The notes: generated by a model not told the origin, from the letters alone. Numbered from the stretch's first letter, positions 35,951 through 44,942 are shown. The stretch: 64,000 nucleotides of DNA from Microbulbifer sp. MKSA007 (GCA_032615215.1 CP128433.1:2501501-2565500); one strand, 5' to 3'. Numbers and translations: made by a program.

Positions 35951-37591
35951 ATGAAAGCATCGGACCTTTTTATTCGTGCCCTAGAGAAAGAGGGCGTTGA
36001 GTATATTTTCGCGATTCCTGGTGAGGAAAACCTGGATATGCTGGAATCTTTGCGGGGCTCAAAGATAAAACTAATTGTCACGCGCCATGAACAGGGTGCC
36101 GGTTTTATGGCTGCTACCTATGGTCGGCTTACGGGCAAACCAGGTGTCTGCATGTCTACTTTGGGGCCGGGGGCCACGAACCTTGTGACAGCTGCAGCCT
36201 ATGCCCAGCTCGGTGGAATGCCGATGGTGATGGTCACAGGTCAAAAACCTATCAAAAGTTCTAAGCAAGGCCAGTTCCAGATTATTGATATTGTTGACAT
36301 GATGCGTCCACTCACCAAGTTCACCAAGACCATTGTGGGTGGCGACTATGTGCCAGCTCATGTCCGTGAAGCCTTTCGGCAATCGGAAGAGGAGCGGCCG
36401 GGGGCAACCCACTTGGAATTTCCTGAAGATATTGCCCGTGAACACTCCACCATGCCGGTCTTGGAGCCCAGCTATAACCGCAGGCCAATTGCCGAAGAGA
36501 AGGCAGTGCGCAAAGCTGCAGAAGCGATTGAGGCATCCCGTAAACCTCTGCTGTTGGTGGGAGCAGGCGCAAACCGTAAATTAACCGCCAAAATGTTGCG
36601 CAAGTTTGTCGACAAATTGGGTATTCCGGTGGTCACAACTCAGATGGGCAAGGGAGTAATTGATGAATCGGGCCCGCACTTTATTGGCAACACCGCGCTA
36701 TCGGATGGGGATTTTGTTCACCGGGCCATTGAGCAGGCCGACCTGATTATCAATGTGGGTCATGATGTTGTAGAAAAACCGCCTTTCTTTATGCGTCCCG
36801 GTGGCCCGGAAGTTGTACATATCAACTTCAATTCAGCGCAGGTGGACCCGGTCTACTTTCCGCAGATAGAGGTGGTTGGCGATATTGCCAACAGCTTGTG
36901 GCAGCTGGACCAGCACTTGGAACCCCAGGATCACTGGAGCTTTACCGATGCGCACCGTATCCGTGCCGCGCTTCAAAAGCACATCCAGGAGGGCTCAAAT
37001 ACCACCACTTTCCCAATTCGTCCGCAACGACTGGTAAAGGATCTCCGCGAAGTAATGCCGGAGAAGGGCATTATTGCGCTTGATAATGGCATGTTCAAAA
37101 TATGGTTCGCGCGGAATTATCCTGCTTTAGCCCCGAATACCGTGCTGCTCGACAACGCACTGGCAACGATGGGGGCGGGCTTGCCTTCGGCAATGGCTGC
37201 CAAGTTGGTATGCCCAGACCGCCGTGTGGTTGCAATTTGTGGGGATGGGGGCTTTATGATGAATTCCCAGGAGATTGAAACGGCGGTTCGTTTAAAAATT
37301 GACCTCATCGTACTTATTTTACGCGATGATGCCTACGGTATGATCAAGTGGAAGCAGGCCATGATGGAGTTTGATAACTTTGGTCTGGATTTTGGTAACC
37401 CTGATTTTGTCGACTATGCAAAATCCTATGGTGCTCATGGCCACAGAATAACGGCCACGGATGAGTTTAAGCCGATGATAGAAAAATGCTGTAGGGCGGG
37501 TGGGGTCCATCTCGTGGATGTGCCAGTGGATTACAGTCACAACGACCGTATCCTGAACCATGAAATTAGGGAGTTATCGAGTAAGTTGTAG
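35951..37591 (+). CDS. Acetolactate synthase large-subunit-like ThDP enzyme
   Basis: 546-aa thiamine diphosphate enzyme. The N-terminal PYR domain carries the catalytic Glu in A-I-P-G-E-E-N-L-D, the middle domain is FAD/NAD-like, and the C-terminal PP domain has the ThDP/Mg motif G-D-G-G-F-M-M-N-S...N/D. The variant G-E-E-N and the absence of an ilvN partner favour a catabolic (AlsS-type) acetolactate synthase or a related carboligase over the biosynthetic IlvB. No alsD or other acetoin genes are adjacent. Preceded by CAGGAG about ten bases upstream of the ATG. Confidence 0.88.
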   Translation: MKASDLFIRALEKEGVEYIFAIPGEENLDMLESLRGSKIKLIVTRHEQGAGFMAATYGRLTGKPGVCMSTLGPGATNLVTAAAYAQLGGMPMVMVTGQKPIKSSKQGQFQIIDIVDMMRPLTKFTKTIVGGDYVPAHVREAFRQSEEERPGATHLEFPEDIAREHSTMPVLEPSYNRRPIAEEKAVRKAAEAIEASRKPLLLVGAGANRKLTAKMLRKFVDKLGIPVVTTQMGKGVIDESGPHFIGNTALSDGDFVHRAIEQADLIINVGHDVVEKPPFFMRPGGPEVVHINFNSAQVDPVYFPQIEVVGDIANSLWQLDQHLEPQDHWSFTDAHRIRAALQKHIQEGSNTTTFPIRPQRLVKDLREVMPEKGIIALDNGMFKIWFARNYPALAPNTVLLDNALATMGAGLPSAMAAKLVCPDRRVVAICGDGGFMMNSQEIETAVRLKIDLIVLILRDDAYGMIKWKQAMMEFDNFGLDFGNPDFVDYAKSYGAHGHRITATDEFKPMIEKCCRAGGVHLVDVPVDYSHNDRILNHEIRELSSKL

Positions 37592-37641
37592 GCGCTAGCC
37601 GGCTCGGGTAAGGTGGTTGTAACAGGGCGGGCGGCTTTCTT

Positions 37642-38874
37642 TTAAACAAGCTCCTCGGGCCCGAGTACTTTAAAGTAGGGGCCAATATCCAGCCTTATGG
37701 AGGACATGGCAATCTTGATCATTTCTCTGCGATCTTCAAGTATGTCCTCCTTAGCTATTCCATGTAGAACCATATAATCTTCATATTTCCCGGTAATAAA
37801 GTCCTCTTTCCGTATACCTTCGTAAGCTCTACATAAAACTCCATGAAGGTTCTCTATGAATTGGCGGCGGCTCTGCATTGTTTGTCGGGGTCCATGTTCG
37901 ACTTCGAGTTCATGAGCATGTTCATAGTTGATATTCACCAAGCAAAAATTTGTTTTGTTCTCTTTCCATGCTCTTGCCGCCTGGTTGAGTTCTACGATCA
38001 GGGTGAAGGGCAGGTCGGCAAACATGGGATTGTGGTCAGTGAAATCGAGAAATGCGTATCCTGCCCTAAGGTAACTGCTGGCTCTTTCAGTGAGGTCGTA
38101 ACTATGAATATCACCGGTACGGATTGACTCGCTGTCGGTATCCATCTGGCAGTTGAGACACAAAAACCCTATTTCCACTTCTGAGCTGGCATGGCCGCAA
38201 GCATTGCAAATAAGTAGTGTGCCGGGTTTGTCGTAGTCACTGCCGAAGTGTAAAAGCTCCTTTCGACATTTGGGGCAAATCAGGTCTTCACCTTCCCTGA
38301 AGTCAGCTTCGCGTCCCAGGTAGGCGCAGCTGAAATGGTGCAGATAGAAGTCTTCGGTAAGGTTAGAGGATCTGCATACCGCACACTCTTCACGGACATT
38401 AAACTGGGAACCTCCACAGCCGTTACAGATATGGCGTCGATCGAAAAACTTGCCCTGTAGAAATCCTGATTCGATCAGTTTTTCACATTCCGTCACAACC
38501 GTCGGGCTGTCGAGGATAATATTAAAATCAACAGTAGCTTTGGAGTTGGGGCTATAGTGCGGCGAGAGACTTACGCCAGATACAAATAATCGCGCTAGTA
38601 TTTTGTCGCTATCTTTCTGAGTGGTGTGGAAATCCAGGTGGACTTGCGCGCGCCGATAGTGAAAGTCGTCAATAACCTGGCTCACAACGGGCATATCCTG
38701 CGCACTAAGCTTTGAGCAATCCAGATCTGCCTTCTCGCCGACTGTTCCAGTGAGATCAATAACCGGGAGTAGATACAAGCCACCACGCATATGCCATATA
38801 TGCGTCAGGTCATCTATTGATGCTGGCTCCTCAATTAAAATAGCGTCTTTGGATTCACCGGTATGCGATGTCAC
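37642..38874 (-). CDS. Zinc-ribbon protein with degenerate GGDEF domain (TackOD1-like)
   Basis: 410 aa, cytoplasmic. A central region (about residues 140-250) holds three or more paired C-x-x-C ribbons (C-N-G-C, C-A-V-C, C-P-K-C, C-N-A-C, C-L-N-C) like the TackOD1 metal-binding output domain. The C-terminal ~130 residues keep a GGDEF-domain fold pattern, but the signature reads G-K-Y-E-D, so diguanylate cyclase activity is not expected; it may sense or bind nucleotide. Downstream of the GT2/HlyD genes on the same strand. The GTG at 38874 has no good Shine-Dalgarno; an ATC at 38928 has GGAGG seven bases before it (see findings). Confidence 0.75.
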   Translation of the reverse strand: MTSHTGESKDAILIEEPASIDDLTHIWHMRGGLYLLPVIDLTGTVGEKADLDCSKLSAQDMPVVSQVIDDFHYRRAQVHLDFHTTQKDSDKILARLFVSGVSLSPHYSPNSKATVDFNIILDSPTVVTECEKLIESGFLQGKFFDRRHICNGCGGSQFNVREECAVCRSSNLTEDFYLHHFSCAYLGREADFREGEDLICPKCRKELLHFGSDYDKPGTLLICNACGHASSEVEIGFLCLNCQMDTDSESIRTGDIHSYDLTERASSYLRAGYAFLDFTDHNPMFADLPFTLIVELNQAARAWKENKTNFCLVNINYEHAHELEVEHGPRQTMQSRRQFIENLHGVLCRAYEGIRKEDFITGKYEDYMVLHGIAKEDILEDRREMIKIAMSSIRLDIGPYFKVLGPEELV

Positions 38875-39178
38875 CTTAGAGTCGCCGGGCCAGCGAAAAA
38901 AGCTATATTCGTCACTTAAAAAGGAGATGCTGATTCCTCCACACCTATATAACAGCTGGCGTTTGAAAGATTAACTGAGTGTTTTAGCTTATTTCATGCC
39001 AGTTATACGTAACTGTGTAGCCTGTAGTGTATATGGCGTCCCTTTAACTGAATAGATTGTTGAGTATTTAAGAAAAGATAGGTGAAAAATTGGCAATAGG
39101 CAGGGATAGGTGCCCTACGTCCCTGGCAGGAATTAGGAATAATTGTATGACATAAAAGATAGTCGTCATCTGGGGGAG
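38875..39178. other. Short intergenic stretch between HlyD-like and zinc-ribbon genes
   Basis: About 300 bases. The part nearest the zinc-ribbon gene may encode an 18-codon N-terminal extension. An imperfect CAGTTA/TAACTG inverted repeat lies near 39000-39015. Nothing else is seen. Confidence 0.5.
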
Positions 39179-40204
39179 TTAATTAATAAATTTATCAATA
39201 ATGACATCAATCCAGTCAATCTTTAGGGTTATGGTAACTTTCTCGTTCACCGGAAATTTTGATGGGTCAAGTAAGACTATTTTCGCTAACTGATTACGCG
39301 ATGTGGGCTTGAATGTATTTTGGAACTCCTGGGGTAGTGCGGCTGAGAGGGGGATCATTTCTACAAGTACCCCTTTGTCTTTAAAGCGTCCACCAGTAAC
39401 CAACACCTCCATTCCAGGCTTGATCACGAATTGATATTGATTGGGAAGATAAGCGAGGACATAGGCCTCCCCGGTGTAGATAGCCATTAGTGGCTCTCCG
39501 GCATCATAAACATTGCCTACATGGGGAACCGATGCGCCCACCAGCCCAGAGGTAGGGCTTTGAATAATACCGTTGTTGTAATGTTCTTCCAGTTTTCTTA
39601 ATGCTTGTTCTGAGCGGTAGAGCGCCTCGTCTACAGACCTGCGCTTTCCTTCTAATGTGGCGCTTTCTACTTGAAGTTTTACAAGGGTTTCACTTGCTTC
39701 AAAACTATCTTTCAGTACATCTTGATAGCCGACCTCGCTGACAACGCCTTTATCCGCAAGCTTATTAATTCTATCTACGATTCTTCCAATTTGCTCCTTT
39801 CGTTCTTGTGCTGGTAGTAATAATTTTTTGGCTGTTTCGGCTATTAAAGTAAATTCTGCGGAGATTTGCATCAAGTTGGCTTGTCGGTTGGATAGGTCCG
39901 CTATACGCTCCAACAACTCCATAGATTCGATCTTTAGTAGTAGTTCGCCCTCCTTTACCATTTGTCCTTCATCAACAGAAACCTCTACCACTTTTACTAG
40001 ATATCCCATTTCAATGACGCTTTGATCGCGTAGTACCAACCCATCGCTTCGCAGTAAAAACCAGTCACCCCATATATAGCGAATAACGCCAATACCAAAT
40101 AGGATTAACATAACCAGATATATTCTACGGCTCGCTGAACCCCGTGTTTTGCGTTGCTCGCTTTCGAAGCTATCGGGGCGTAATCGTTTTCGCAGAGCCT
40201 TCAT
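39179..40204 (-). CDS. HlyD-family membrane-fusion-like protein of a polysaccharide system
   Basis: 341 aa: one N-terminal transmembrane helix (about 28-46), a biotinyl-lipoyl half motif (V-D-E-G-Q-M-V-K-E-G-E-L-L-L-K-I), a coiled-coil hairpin (about 95-205), the second lipoyl half (I-I-Q-S-P-T-S-G-L-V), and a beta-barrel tail. This is the topology of Alg44/HlyD adaptors but without a PilZ domain. It starts five bases after the GT2 stop, so the two are co-translated; it likely bridges the synthase and the periplasm. Confidence 0.85.
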   Translation of the reverse strand: MKALRKRLRPDSFESEQRKTRGSASRRIYLVMLILFGIGVIRYIWGDWFLLRSDGLVLRDQSVIEMGYLVKVVEVSVDEGQMVKEGELLLKIESMELLERIADLSNRQANLMQISAEFTLIAETAKKLLLPAQERKEQIGRIVDRINKLADKGVVSEVGYQDVLKDSFEASETLVKLQVESATLEGKRRSVDEALYRSEQALRKLEEHYNNGIIQSPTSGLVGASVPHVGNVYDAGEPLMAIYTGEAYVLAYLPNQYQFVIKPGMEVLVTGGRFKDKGVLVEMIPLSAALPQEFQNTFKPTSRNQLAKIVLLDPSKFPVNEKVTITLKIDWIDVIIDKFIN

Positions 40205-40209
40205 TCAAG

Positions 40210-41475
40210 CTACTCGCGAACACGATGGACTTTTAATGGTGCGAAAGAATCCTTGTAAGACGTTCTAAAAACCCACTCCTGCACATAAGCGTAGAGTCGC
40301 ACTACTCGCATAAAATTCACATAAAATATGCTGTAAGCTGGAATATAAGGCCAAAGGGGAAGTGATTTAACTTTTGGAGTCGCATAAGAGGCTAAAGCAA
40401 AGGTAATAGTATCGAGTGCAATCAGTACGACTTGGGCACCGGCCAAGATAAACCAGGAGTTATCACCGTAGCGCACGAATAGCCAGACTAAATAGACTGG
40501 TAAAGCTATTGCGGCAATAACATTGAAAACCAGGAATTCATACTGGTGGAAGAATTCTTTTAGTTGCATTCCTTGGCGGAACGGATTAATAAAATGCAGG
40601 TACTTGCGGTAGCGAAGACGAATAGCATCTCGCTCCCACCTAAAGCGCTGGCGCATCAGAACGGTAATACTGGTGGGAACATCGGTATAACAAATCGCTT
40701 CAGGGGCAAATTCAACTCTCCAGCCATAATCTCGCAAGCGAAAGGTGATATCTAAGTCTTCTCCTCCGCCGGCATCGAAGCCGCCAATTTGATTCATTGC
40801 GGATACCCTAAAAGCACTGAAGGCTCCGGAGGCGCAACACATCTGGTCGAGCATCGCTAAGGAGTGCCGCCCTAAACAGATACTGATTACATATTCGATA
40901 GCTTGAAATGAGCTGAGTATATTGGCTGTTGAGTTTCGGACGATCACATTGCCCGAAACCACTCCAACCTTGGGATCGGCAAAGCCTTGCATTACATATT
41001 TCATGGCGTGGCGATCGAAGGTGCAGTCGCAATCAATTGAGGCGATAAAGTCGCCTGTTGAAAATCTCTGTCCTAAATTAAGGGCTGAGGCCTTGCCTCC
41101 ACGCAGTTCTGTTGCATGAGCGCCATCCAAGCGGCCCTTGTTTTGCAGGTAGTGAATATCGTCTCGGGTTTTATCTGTGGAGCCATCGCTGATTGCAATT
41201 ACTTCATAGGGGATATAGCTTTGTTCCTGTAAGCGCTCGCCGCACTTTTCAATAGAGTTTTCTTCGTTGTGACCGGCGATGACTGCAGTGAGTCTGCCCA
41301 GGGATTCAATGTCCTCCTCGTACTCTGGTTTTGTGGCGAAAAAGAATACCGAGGTAAAAAACGACATTAAATATCTAGGGAATTCCAATACCACCACGAT
41401 CCAAAACATCGTAAAGAGGGTGGCGTAGCTCTGAGTGGCAAAGAAAGTAATTCCATCATCGATCATTTCCCACAT
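40210..41475 (-). CDS. Processive family-2 glycosyltransferase (Alg8/IcaA-like)
   Basis: 421 aa inner-membrane synthase. N-terminal hydrophobic segments (about 15-45), a cytosolic GT-A domain with I-A-G-H-N-E-E, the metal-binding D-C-D in S-I-D-C-D-C, the catalytic E-D in G-G-G-E-D-L-D and the processivity motif Q-R-F-R-W, then about four C-terminal helices. This set defines GT2 polymerases of beta-linked exopolysaccharides. The polymer is not predictable. AGGAG lies nine bases before the ATG. Operon with the HlyD-like gene; no outer-membrane exporter is in view. Confidence 0.9.
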   Translation of the reverse strand: MWEMIDDGITFFATQSYATLFTMFWIVVVLEFPRYLMSFFTSVFFFATKPEYEEDIESLGRLTAVIAGHNEENSIEKCGERLQEQSYIPYEVIAISDGSTDKTRDDIHYLQNKGRLDGAHATELRGGKASALNLGQRFSTGDFIASIDCDCTFDRHAMKYVMQGFADPKVGVVSGNVIVRNSTANILSSFQAIEYVISICLGRHSLAMLDQMCCASGAFSAFRVSAMNQIGGFDAGGGEDLDITFRLRDYGWRVEFAPEAICYTDVPTSITVLMRQRFRWERDAIRLRYRKYLHFINPFRQGMQLKEFFHQYEFLVFNVIAAIALPVYLVWLFVRYGDNSWFILAGAQVVLIALDTITFALASYATPKVKSLPLWPYIPAYSIFYVNFMRVVRLYAYVQEWVFRTSYKDSFAPLKVHRVRE

Positions 41476-41922
41476 TTAGGTCTGCTCCTGAATAAGCGAA
41501 TACAGACCCCGGCTATTGCTGTTACCTATCTGTGATGTGGTAGTGATCTTATTAGGAGAACAGCGAGTGTCTCGCGGTACCTCGCTTGGGTGGACTAGGG
41601 GGCGAGCATGGAAGGTTGGTCTTACGCTTGGCTTCCATTCACTGGTAAGGGATATCAGCTCACTGCTTATAAAGGCTAAGCCCAATTTTGATACCCCCTG
41701 ACTTTGGCCCTTTATGCTATAGAGCCTGTAAAAGAGACCTTGGCTCAACCAGAGGGGCAGCCATAAGTCTCCCTAGAAGGAAATGCTATCTCTGAGACTG
41801 TCAGTATAGTCCACGGTGGTTTGAGGTGTCGGGCAATGCTGAACCCCAGAGCCAGCAGGGGCTCTGGGTTGATTTATTCGCTGCTATTAGGAAGGGGGAA
41901 TTCGGAGGTGGCGGTTCAGCCT
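41476..41922. other. Intergenic region upstream of the polysaccharide operon
   Basis: About 450 bases. It contains a 90-codon minus-strand ORF (41476-41748) without a ribosome binding site or recognised domain, and the hairpin at 41842-41870. It probably contains the operon promoter. Confidence 0.5.
41842..41876. terminator. Hairpin downstream of the NO-responsive small gene
   Basis: AACCCCAGAGCC and GGGCTCTGGGTT form a stem of about ten base pairs with a short loop, 46 bases beyond the stop of the minus-strand small membrane gene. The T-rich tail is on the plus side, so orientation is uncertain. Confidence 0.5.
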
Positions 41923-42174
41923 TTATCGAACCTCAAGGTCCAGGTTGTATTGAGCAACCACACGACCTATGTAGCCCAGTTTTAGAAACGTCGCACTAAT
42001 CACCATAAAGATATGTCCGGCGACCTGCGTGGGAATTGAAAACAGGTGAGACAGGGGATAGCAAATAACAATCGTAAGAATAAGCAGGGGAACTGACAGA
42101 AGCAGCGTAAAGTTACCGGCTTTTAGTAGTAGCTTGAAACGCTCACGCAGTAAGGGGTTTTCCGTATTCAGCAT
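41923..42174 (-). CDS. Small NorR/sigma-54-controlled membrane protein
   Basis: About 84 aa with two hydrophobic helices (about 22-43 and 52-74) separated by a short loop, and a basic N-terminus. The frame is open further upstream (to 42249), but a sigma-54 promoter (42211-42226) lies inside that stretch, so translation must start later: ATG 42174 has GAGG (42180-42183) five bases upstream. The promoter and two NorR sites make this a predicted nitric-oxide-induced gene. No family is recognised; it is not norVW, hmp or nnrS. Confidence 0.75.
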   Translation of the reverse strand: MLNTENPLLRERFKLLLKAGNFTLLLSVPLLILTIVICYPLSHLFSIPTQVAGHIFMVISATFLKLGYIGRVVAQYNLDLEVR

Positions 42175-42210
42175 ATCGGCCTCAGGTTCAAACGGCGTCA
42201 ATCTATCTTT

Positions 42211-42226
42211 AGCAACTGCTATGCCA
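42211..42226 (-). promoter_or_regulatory. Sigma-54 promoter (TGGCAT-N5-TTGCT)
   Basis: Minus-strand TGGCAT-AGCAG-TTGCT matches the -24/-12 consensus TGGCAC-N5-TTGCA with the invariant GG and GC ten bases apart. Predicted transcription start is near 42201, giving a leader of about 27 bases to ATG 42174. NorR sites are centred about 84 and 110 bases upstream, a normal enhancer distance. Confidence 0.8.
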
Positions 42227-42279
42227 AATATAAATACCAATAAAAACAATGAGTTATGGTTTATTTTTGGTGTTTGTGT

Positions 42280-42290
42280 GTCAAATTGAC
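42280..42290. promoter_or_regulatory. NorR binding site 1 (GTCA-AAT-TGAC)
   Basis: Exact match to the NorR enhancer consensus GTCA-N3-TGAC in the norR divergent intergenic region, paired with an identical-format site 26 bases away. Confidence 0.85.
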
Positions 42291-42305
42291 CTTTATGGTT
42301 GCTGT

Positions 42306-42316
42306 GTCATAATGAC
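42306..42316. promoter_or_regulatory. NorR binding site 2 (GTCA-TAA-TGAC)
   Basis: Second exact GTCA-N3-TGAC palindrome. It lies 30 bases before the norR start, so it could also mediate autoregulation. A third site, as at E. coli norV, was not found. Confidence 0.85.
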
Positions 42317-42345
42317 TCTTAAAGGTCTTTTGGACTGACTTGGCT

Positions 42346-43917
42346 ATGGTAGATACCAACGCAACCTTACTGCTCGAAGTGGCTCTGGACCTGGCTAATA
42401 GCCTTAACAACAGCGATCGTTTTGAGCGTCTGCTCTCTACTATCCGCAAAGCGATCAAGTGCGATGCTGTTGCCTTGCTTGGGCTCAATGGCGATACACT
42501 CACCCCCCTCGCAGTCCAAGGGCTTGCCCGACGGACCCTAGGGCGGCGATTCCTGATTGATGAGCATCCACGGCTAGCGCAAATCTGCGCCTCGGAACAC
42601 CCGGTCCGCTTCCCCTCTGACTGTCAGCTACCAGATCCCTTCGATGGTTTGCTGTTGGATAGGGAGGGAGATCTTCCCGTGCACTCTTGTATGGGCTTGC
42701 CTCTCTATTCAGATAACCACCTGATTGGTCTGGTGACAGTGGATAGCATGACAGCAGATGCCTATGCCCGAATCAGTGATCGAACCCTTGAACTGATAGC
42801 CGCGCTGTCTGCGGCCACTTTACGCACAGCTTTAGAGCTAAAGGCCCTGTCACACTCCGCTGAGCATGCTGAGCAATTGGTGAAAGACCTAACCCAGCAG
42901 GCACTGGAGCGGGATGGAGGTGAATTAATTGGTGAGAGCGCGGAAATGCAGTCCCTGCGCAGTGAGATAGAGCTGGTGGCTGGGTCGGATTACAACGTGC
43001 TGATTCTCGGTGAAACAGGGGTGGGGAAAGAGCTGGTGGCCCGTACCGTCCACAGGTTGTCGACTCGCAAGGAGAAGTCCTTAGTCTATTTGAACTGCGC
43101 TTCCCTGACTGAAACCCTGGCGGAAGCTGAACTTTTTGGCCATTCAAAAGGGGCCTTCACCGGCGCAGATCGCGAGAGGCCCGGCAAATTTTTACTGGCG
43201 AACGGCGGCACTATTTTCCTGGATGAGGTTGGCGAGTTACCGCTTGTGGTGCAGAGCAAATTGTTGCGTGTATTGCAAAGTGGTGAGATTCAACCGGTAG
43301 GTAAGGATACGGTACAGCATGTAGATGTTCGTATTGTAGCGGCGACTAATAGGGATTTACGCAAAGGGATTGAAAACGGTACTTTCCGAGCTGATCTCTA
43401 CCACCGCCTCTCTGTATATCCCCTTGAAGTCCCACCGCTATGTCGGAGGGGTAATGATGTCCTGCTGTTGGCAGACTACTTCTTGGAGCGCTCCCGCAGG
43501 AAGCTGGGTTTTCGTCAGTTGCGTCTCAGTACAGAGGCCACCAATAAGCTACAGCGATACGCTTGGCCGGGTAATGTTCGCGAGTTGGAACATATTATCA
43601 GCCGCGCAGCCCTTAGGGCCCGCAAAGGTAGCTCTCCAGAAGCTATTGTTGCCATTACTGCAGCACAAATTGAAATTCCCGATGATCTGGTTATTCAGAA
43701 GGCTCCGCAGAAACCGGTAGAGTCGCTGTCTGAGGCTATTGATTTAAGGGTGGAAACGGAAAACTATCAGCGCGAACTTATTGGGCGTGCCCTGGCTGAG
43801 ACCGATGGGAACTGGAGTAAAGCGGCCAAATTACTATCCGTAGACCGAGGGAACTTGGTGCGTCTCGCTAAAAGGTTGGGTGTTTACATCAAGAAAGAGG
43901 TTGTTCGAGGTAAGTAA
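42346..43917 (+). CDS. norR: Nitric oxide-responsive sigma-54 activator NorR
   Basis: About 523 aa bacterial enhancer-binding protein. The N-terminal GAF domain senses NO through a non-haem iron (L-G-R-R-F, H-P-R-L, R-F-P-x-D-x-x-L-P-D-P-F-D-G-L as in E. coli NorR). The central AAA+ domain has Walker A G-E-T-G-V-G-K-E and the sigma-54 contact loop G-A-F-T-G-A near residue 269. The C-terminal helix-turn-helix (W-S-K-A-A-K-L-L-S-V-D-R-G-N-L) matches the Fis type. ATG 42346 is preferred to TTG 42340. The only visible target is the divergent small membrane gene. Confidence 0.94.
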   Translation: MVDTNATLLLEVALDLANSLNNSDRFERLLSTIRKAIKCDAVALLGLNGDTLTPLAVQGLARRTLGRRFLIDEHPRLAQICASEHPVRFPSDCQLPDPFDGLLLDREGDLPVHSCMGLPLYSDNHLIGLVTVDSMTADAYARISDRTLELIAALSAATLRTALELKALSHSAEHAEQLVKDLTQQALERDGGELIGESAEMQSLRSEIELVAGSDYNVLILGETGVGKELVARTVHRLSTRKEKSLVYLNCASLTETLAEAELFGHSKGAFTGADRERPGKFLLANGGTIFLDEVGELPLVVQSKLLRVLQSGEIQPVGKDTVQHVDVRIVAATNRDLRKGIENGTFRADLYHRLSVYPLEVPPLCRRGNDVLLLADYFLERSRRKLGFRQLRLSTEATNKLQRYAWPGNVRELEHIISRAALRARKGSSPEAIVAITAAQIEIPDDLVIQKAPQKPVESLSEAIDLRVETENYQRELIGRALAETDGNWSKAAKLLSVDRGNLVRLAKRLGVYIKKEVVRGK

Positions 43918-43940
43918 TCTATTTGAAGCAAGGAGTTGCA

Positions 43941-44213
43941 ATGTTGATTAGCGATAAAGGATTACGATTTTCGCTGGTTGTAGGGGTAATTTCCCTGGCT
44001 ATCGGCTTACTGGCATTTGCGTATAACTGGAAAATAATTGGTGGGGGTTGGCCATATTTCGGTACATTTTTATTTCCAGGCAACCTTGTACTGTCATTCT
44101 TCTCTGAAGAAATAGATTTCTGGCCAAAGTTTGCACTTCAGATGAGTGGCCAGTTTCTGGTTCCCTTTTTGCTGGCACGTAGCCTTATTAGTTTTAGACG
44201 CTGGTGGAAGTGA
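43941..44213 (+). CDS. Small hypothetical membrane protein downstream of norR
   Basis: About 90 aa with two to three hydrophobic segments (about 10-30, 45-55 and 68-82) and a terminal R-R-W-W-K. ATG 43941 has AGGAG six bases upstream and is preferred over TTG 43923. It lies 23 bases after norR and may be co-transcribed. Unknown family. Confidence 0.7.
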   Translation: MLISDKGLRFSLVVGVISLAIGLLAFAYNWKIIGGGWPYFGTFLFPGNLVLSFFSEEIDFWPKFALQMSGQFLVPFLLARSLISFRRWWK

Positions 44214-44309
44214 TAAGGGGTATTACGATTTGCATGTGATATTACTCCAAGTATTTGATAGAAGGCTAGAGCTGTAAATAGTTATACTTGCGATCTTGTA
44301 TAAAAATAA

Positions 44310-44795
44310 TTAAATCGCTAGCCACAATAAATATGCAAAAAATGTTTCTTGGCTATCAGGTTGATTCTCGGCAATATTATAAATGACTTTGGTTCTAATG
44401 TTATTGAACTCTTCTGGAGTTGCTTCATATTTAAAGTGTTTTGCTGTCTGGATAGCAGATTCTTCAAAGAAACCCGAGGGCTTACTTTTAATAACTCGGG
44501 GGTCTATCGGATCGCCGTTTTTATTAATGTCATACTCAACAATTACGTAGCCTTCCATCTGCTTTTCCAGCGCTTCTTGCGGGTATATTGGCAGTGATTT
44601 GTAAACAGGAACAGGCCCGCCTTTCTCTCTTGCCATTTCCCTGTCTTCAATGCTGGATTTATAAAAGTCAATGTACTGGGGGCATTCGTCGTAAGAGCTG
44701 CAATTTTTGCTTGTTGGAGAGTCAGTGCAACTGCAAAGAAGAAAAATAATAGATATCAGGGCTAATTTGTTCAAAACTTTTAATCTTCTTTGCAC
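44310..44795 (-). CDS. Lipoprotein with TonB C-terminal domain
   Basis: 161 aa with a lipobox-like signal (F-L-L-C-S-C near residue 22). A TonB_C domain occupies about residues 65-150: Y-P-x-E-A-L-E-K-Q-M-E-G-Y-V-I-V-E-Y-D-I-N-K-N-G followed by F-x-x-x-A-I-x-x-A-K-H-F-K-Y. It lacks the membrane anchor and Pro-rich spacer of true TonB, so it is a periplasmic TonB-domain lipoprotein of unknown role. Confidence 0.78.
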   Translation of the reverse strand: MQRRLKVLNKLALISIIFLLCSCTDSPTSKNCSSYDECPQYIDFYKSSIEDREMAREKGGPVPVYKSLPIYPQEALEKQMEGYVIVEYDINKNGDPIDPRVIKSKPSGFFEESAIQTAKHFKYEATPEEFNNIRTKVIYNIAENQPDSQETFFAYLLWLAI

Positions 44796-44942
44796 TTATT
44801 GAAATGGCAAGTGTAACACCCTATAGATTTTCTCTGTAGCTGTTAAATAGCAAGTAATCTATCCGGTATCTAGCGGAGTTAACGGAAAGACTGTATTGCT
44901 GAATTAGTACCGTTAACTAGAAAAGCCGTATATCAAACCGGC

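Noticed and set aside
41476..41748. 90-codon minus-strand ORF immediately upstream of the GT2 gene
   Set aside because: TTG start without ribosome binding site, no recognisable domain (no PilZ motif), and composition unlike its neighbours. Its end overlaps only the GT2 Shine-Dalgarno region.
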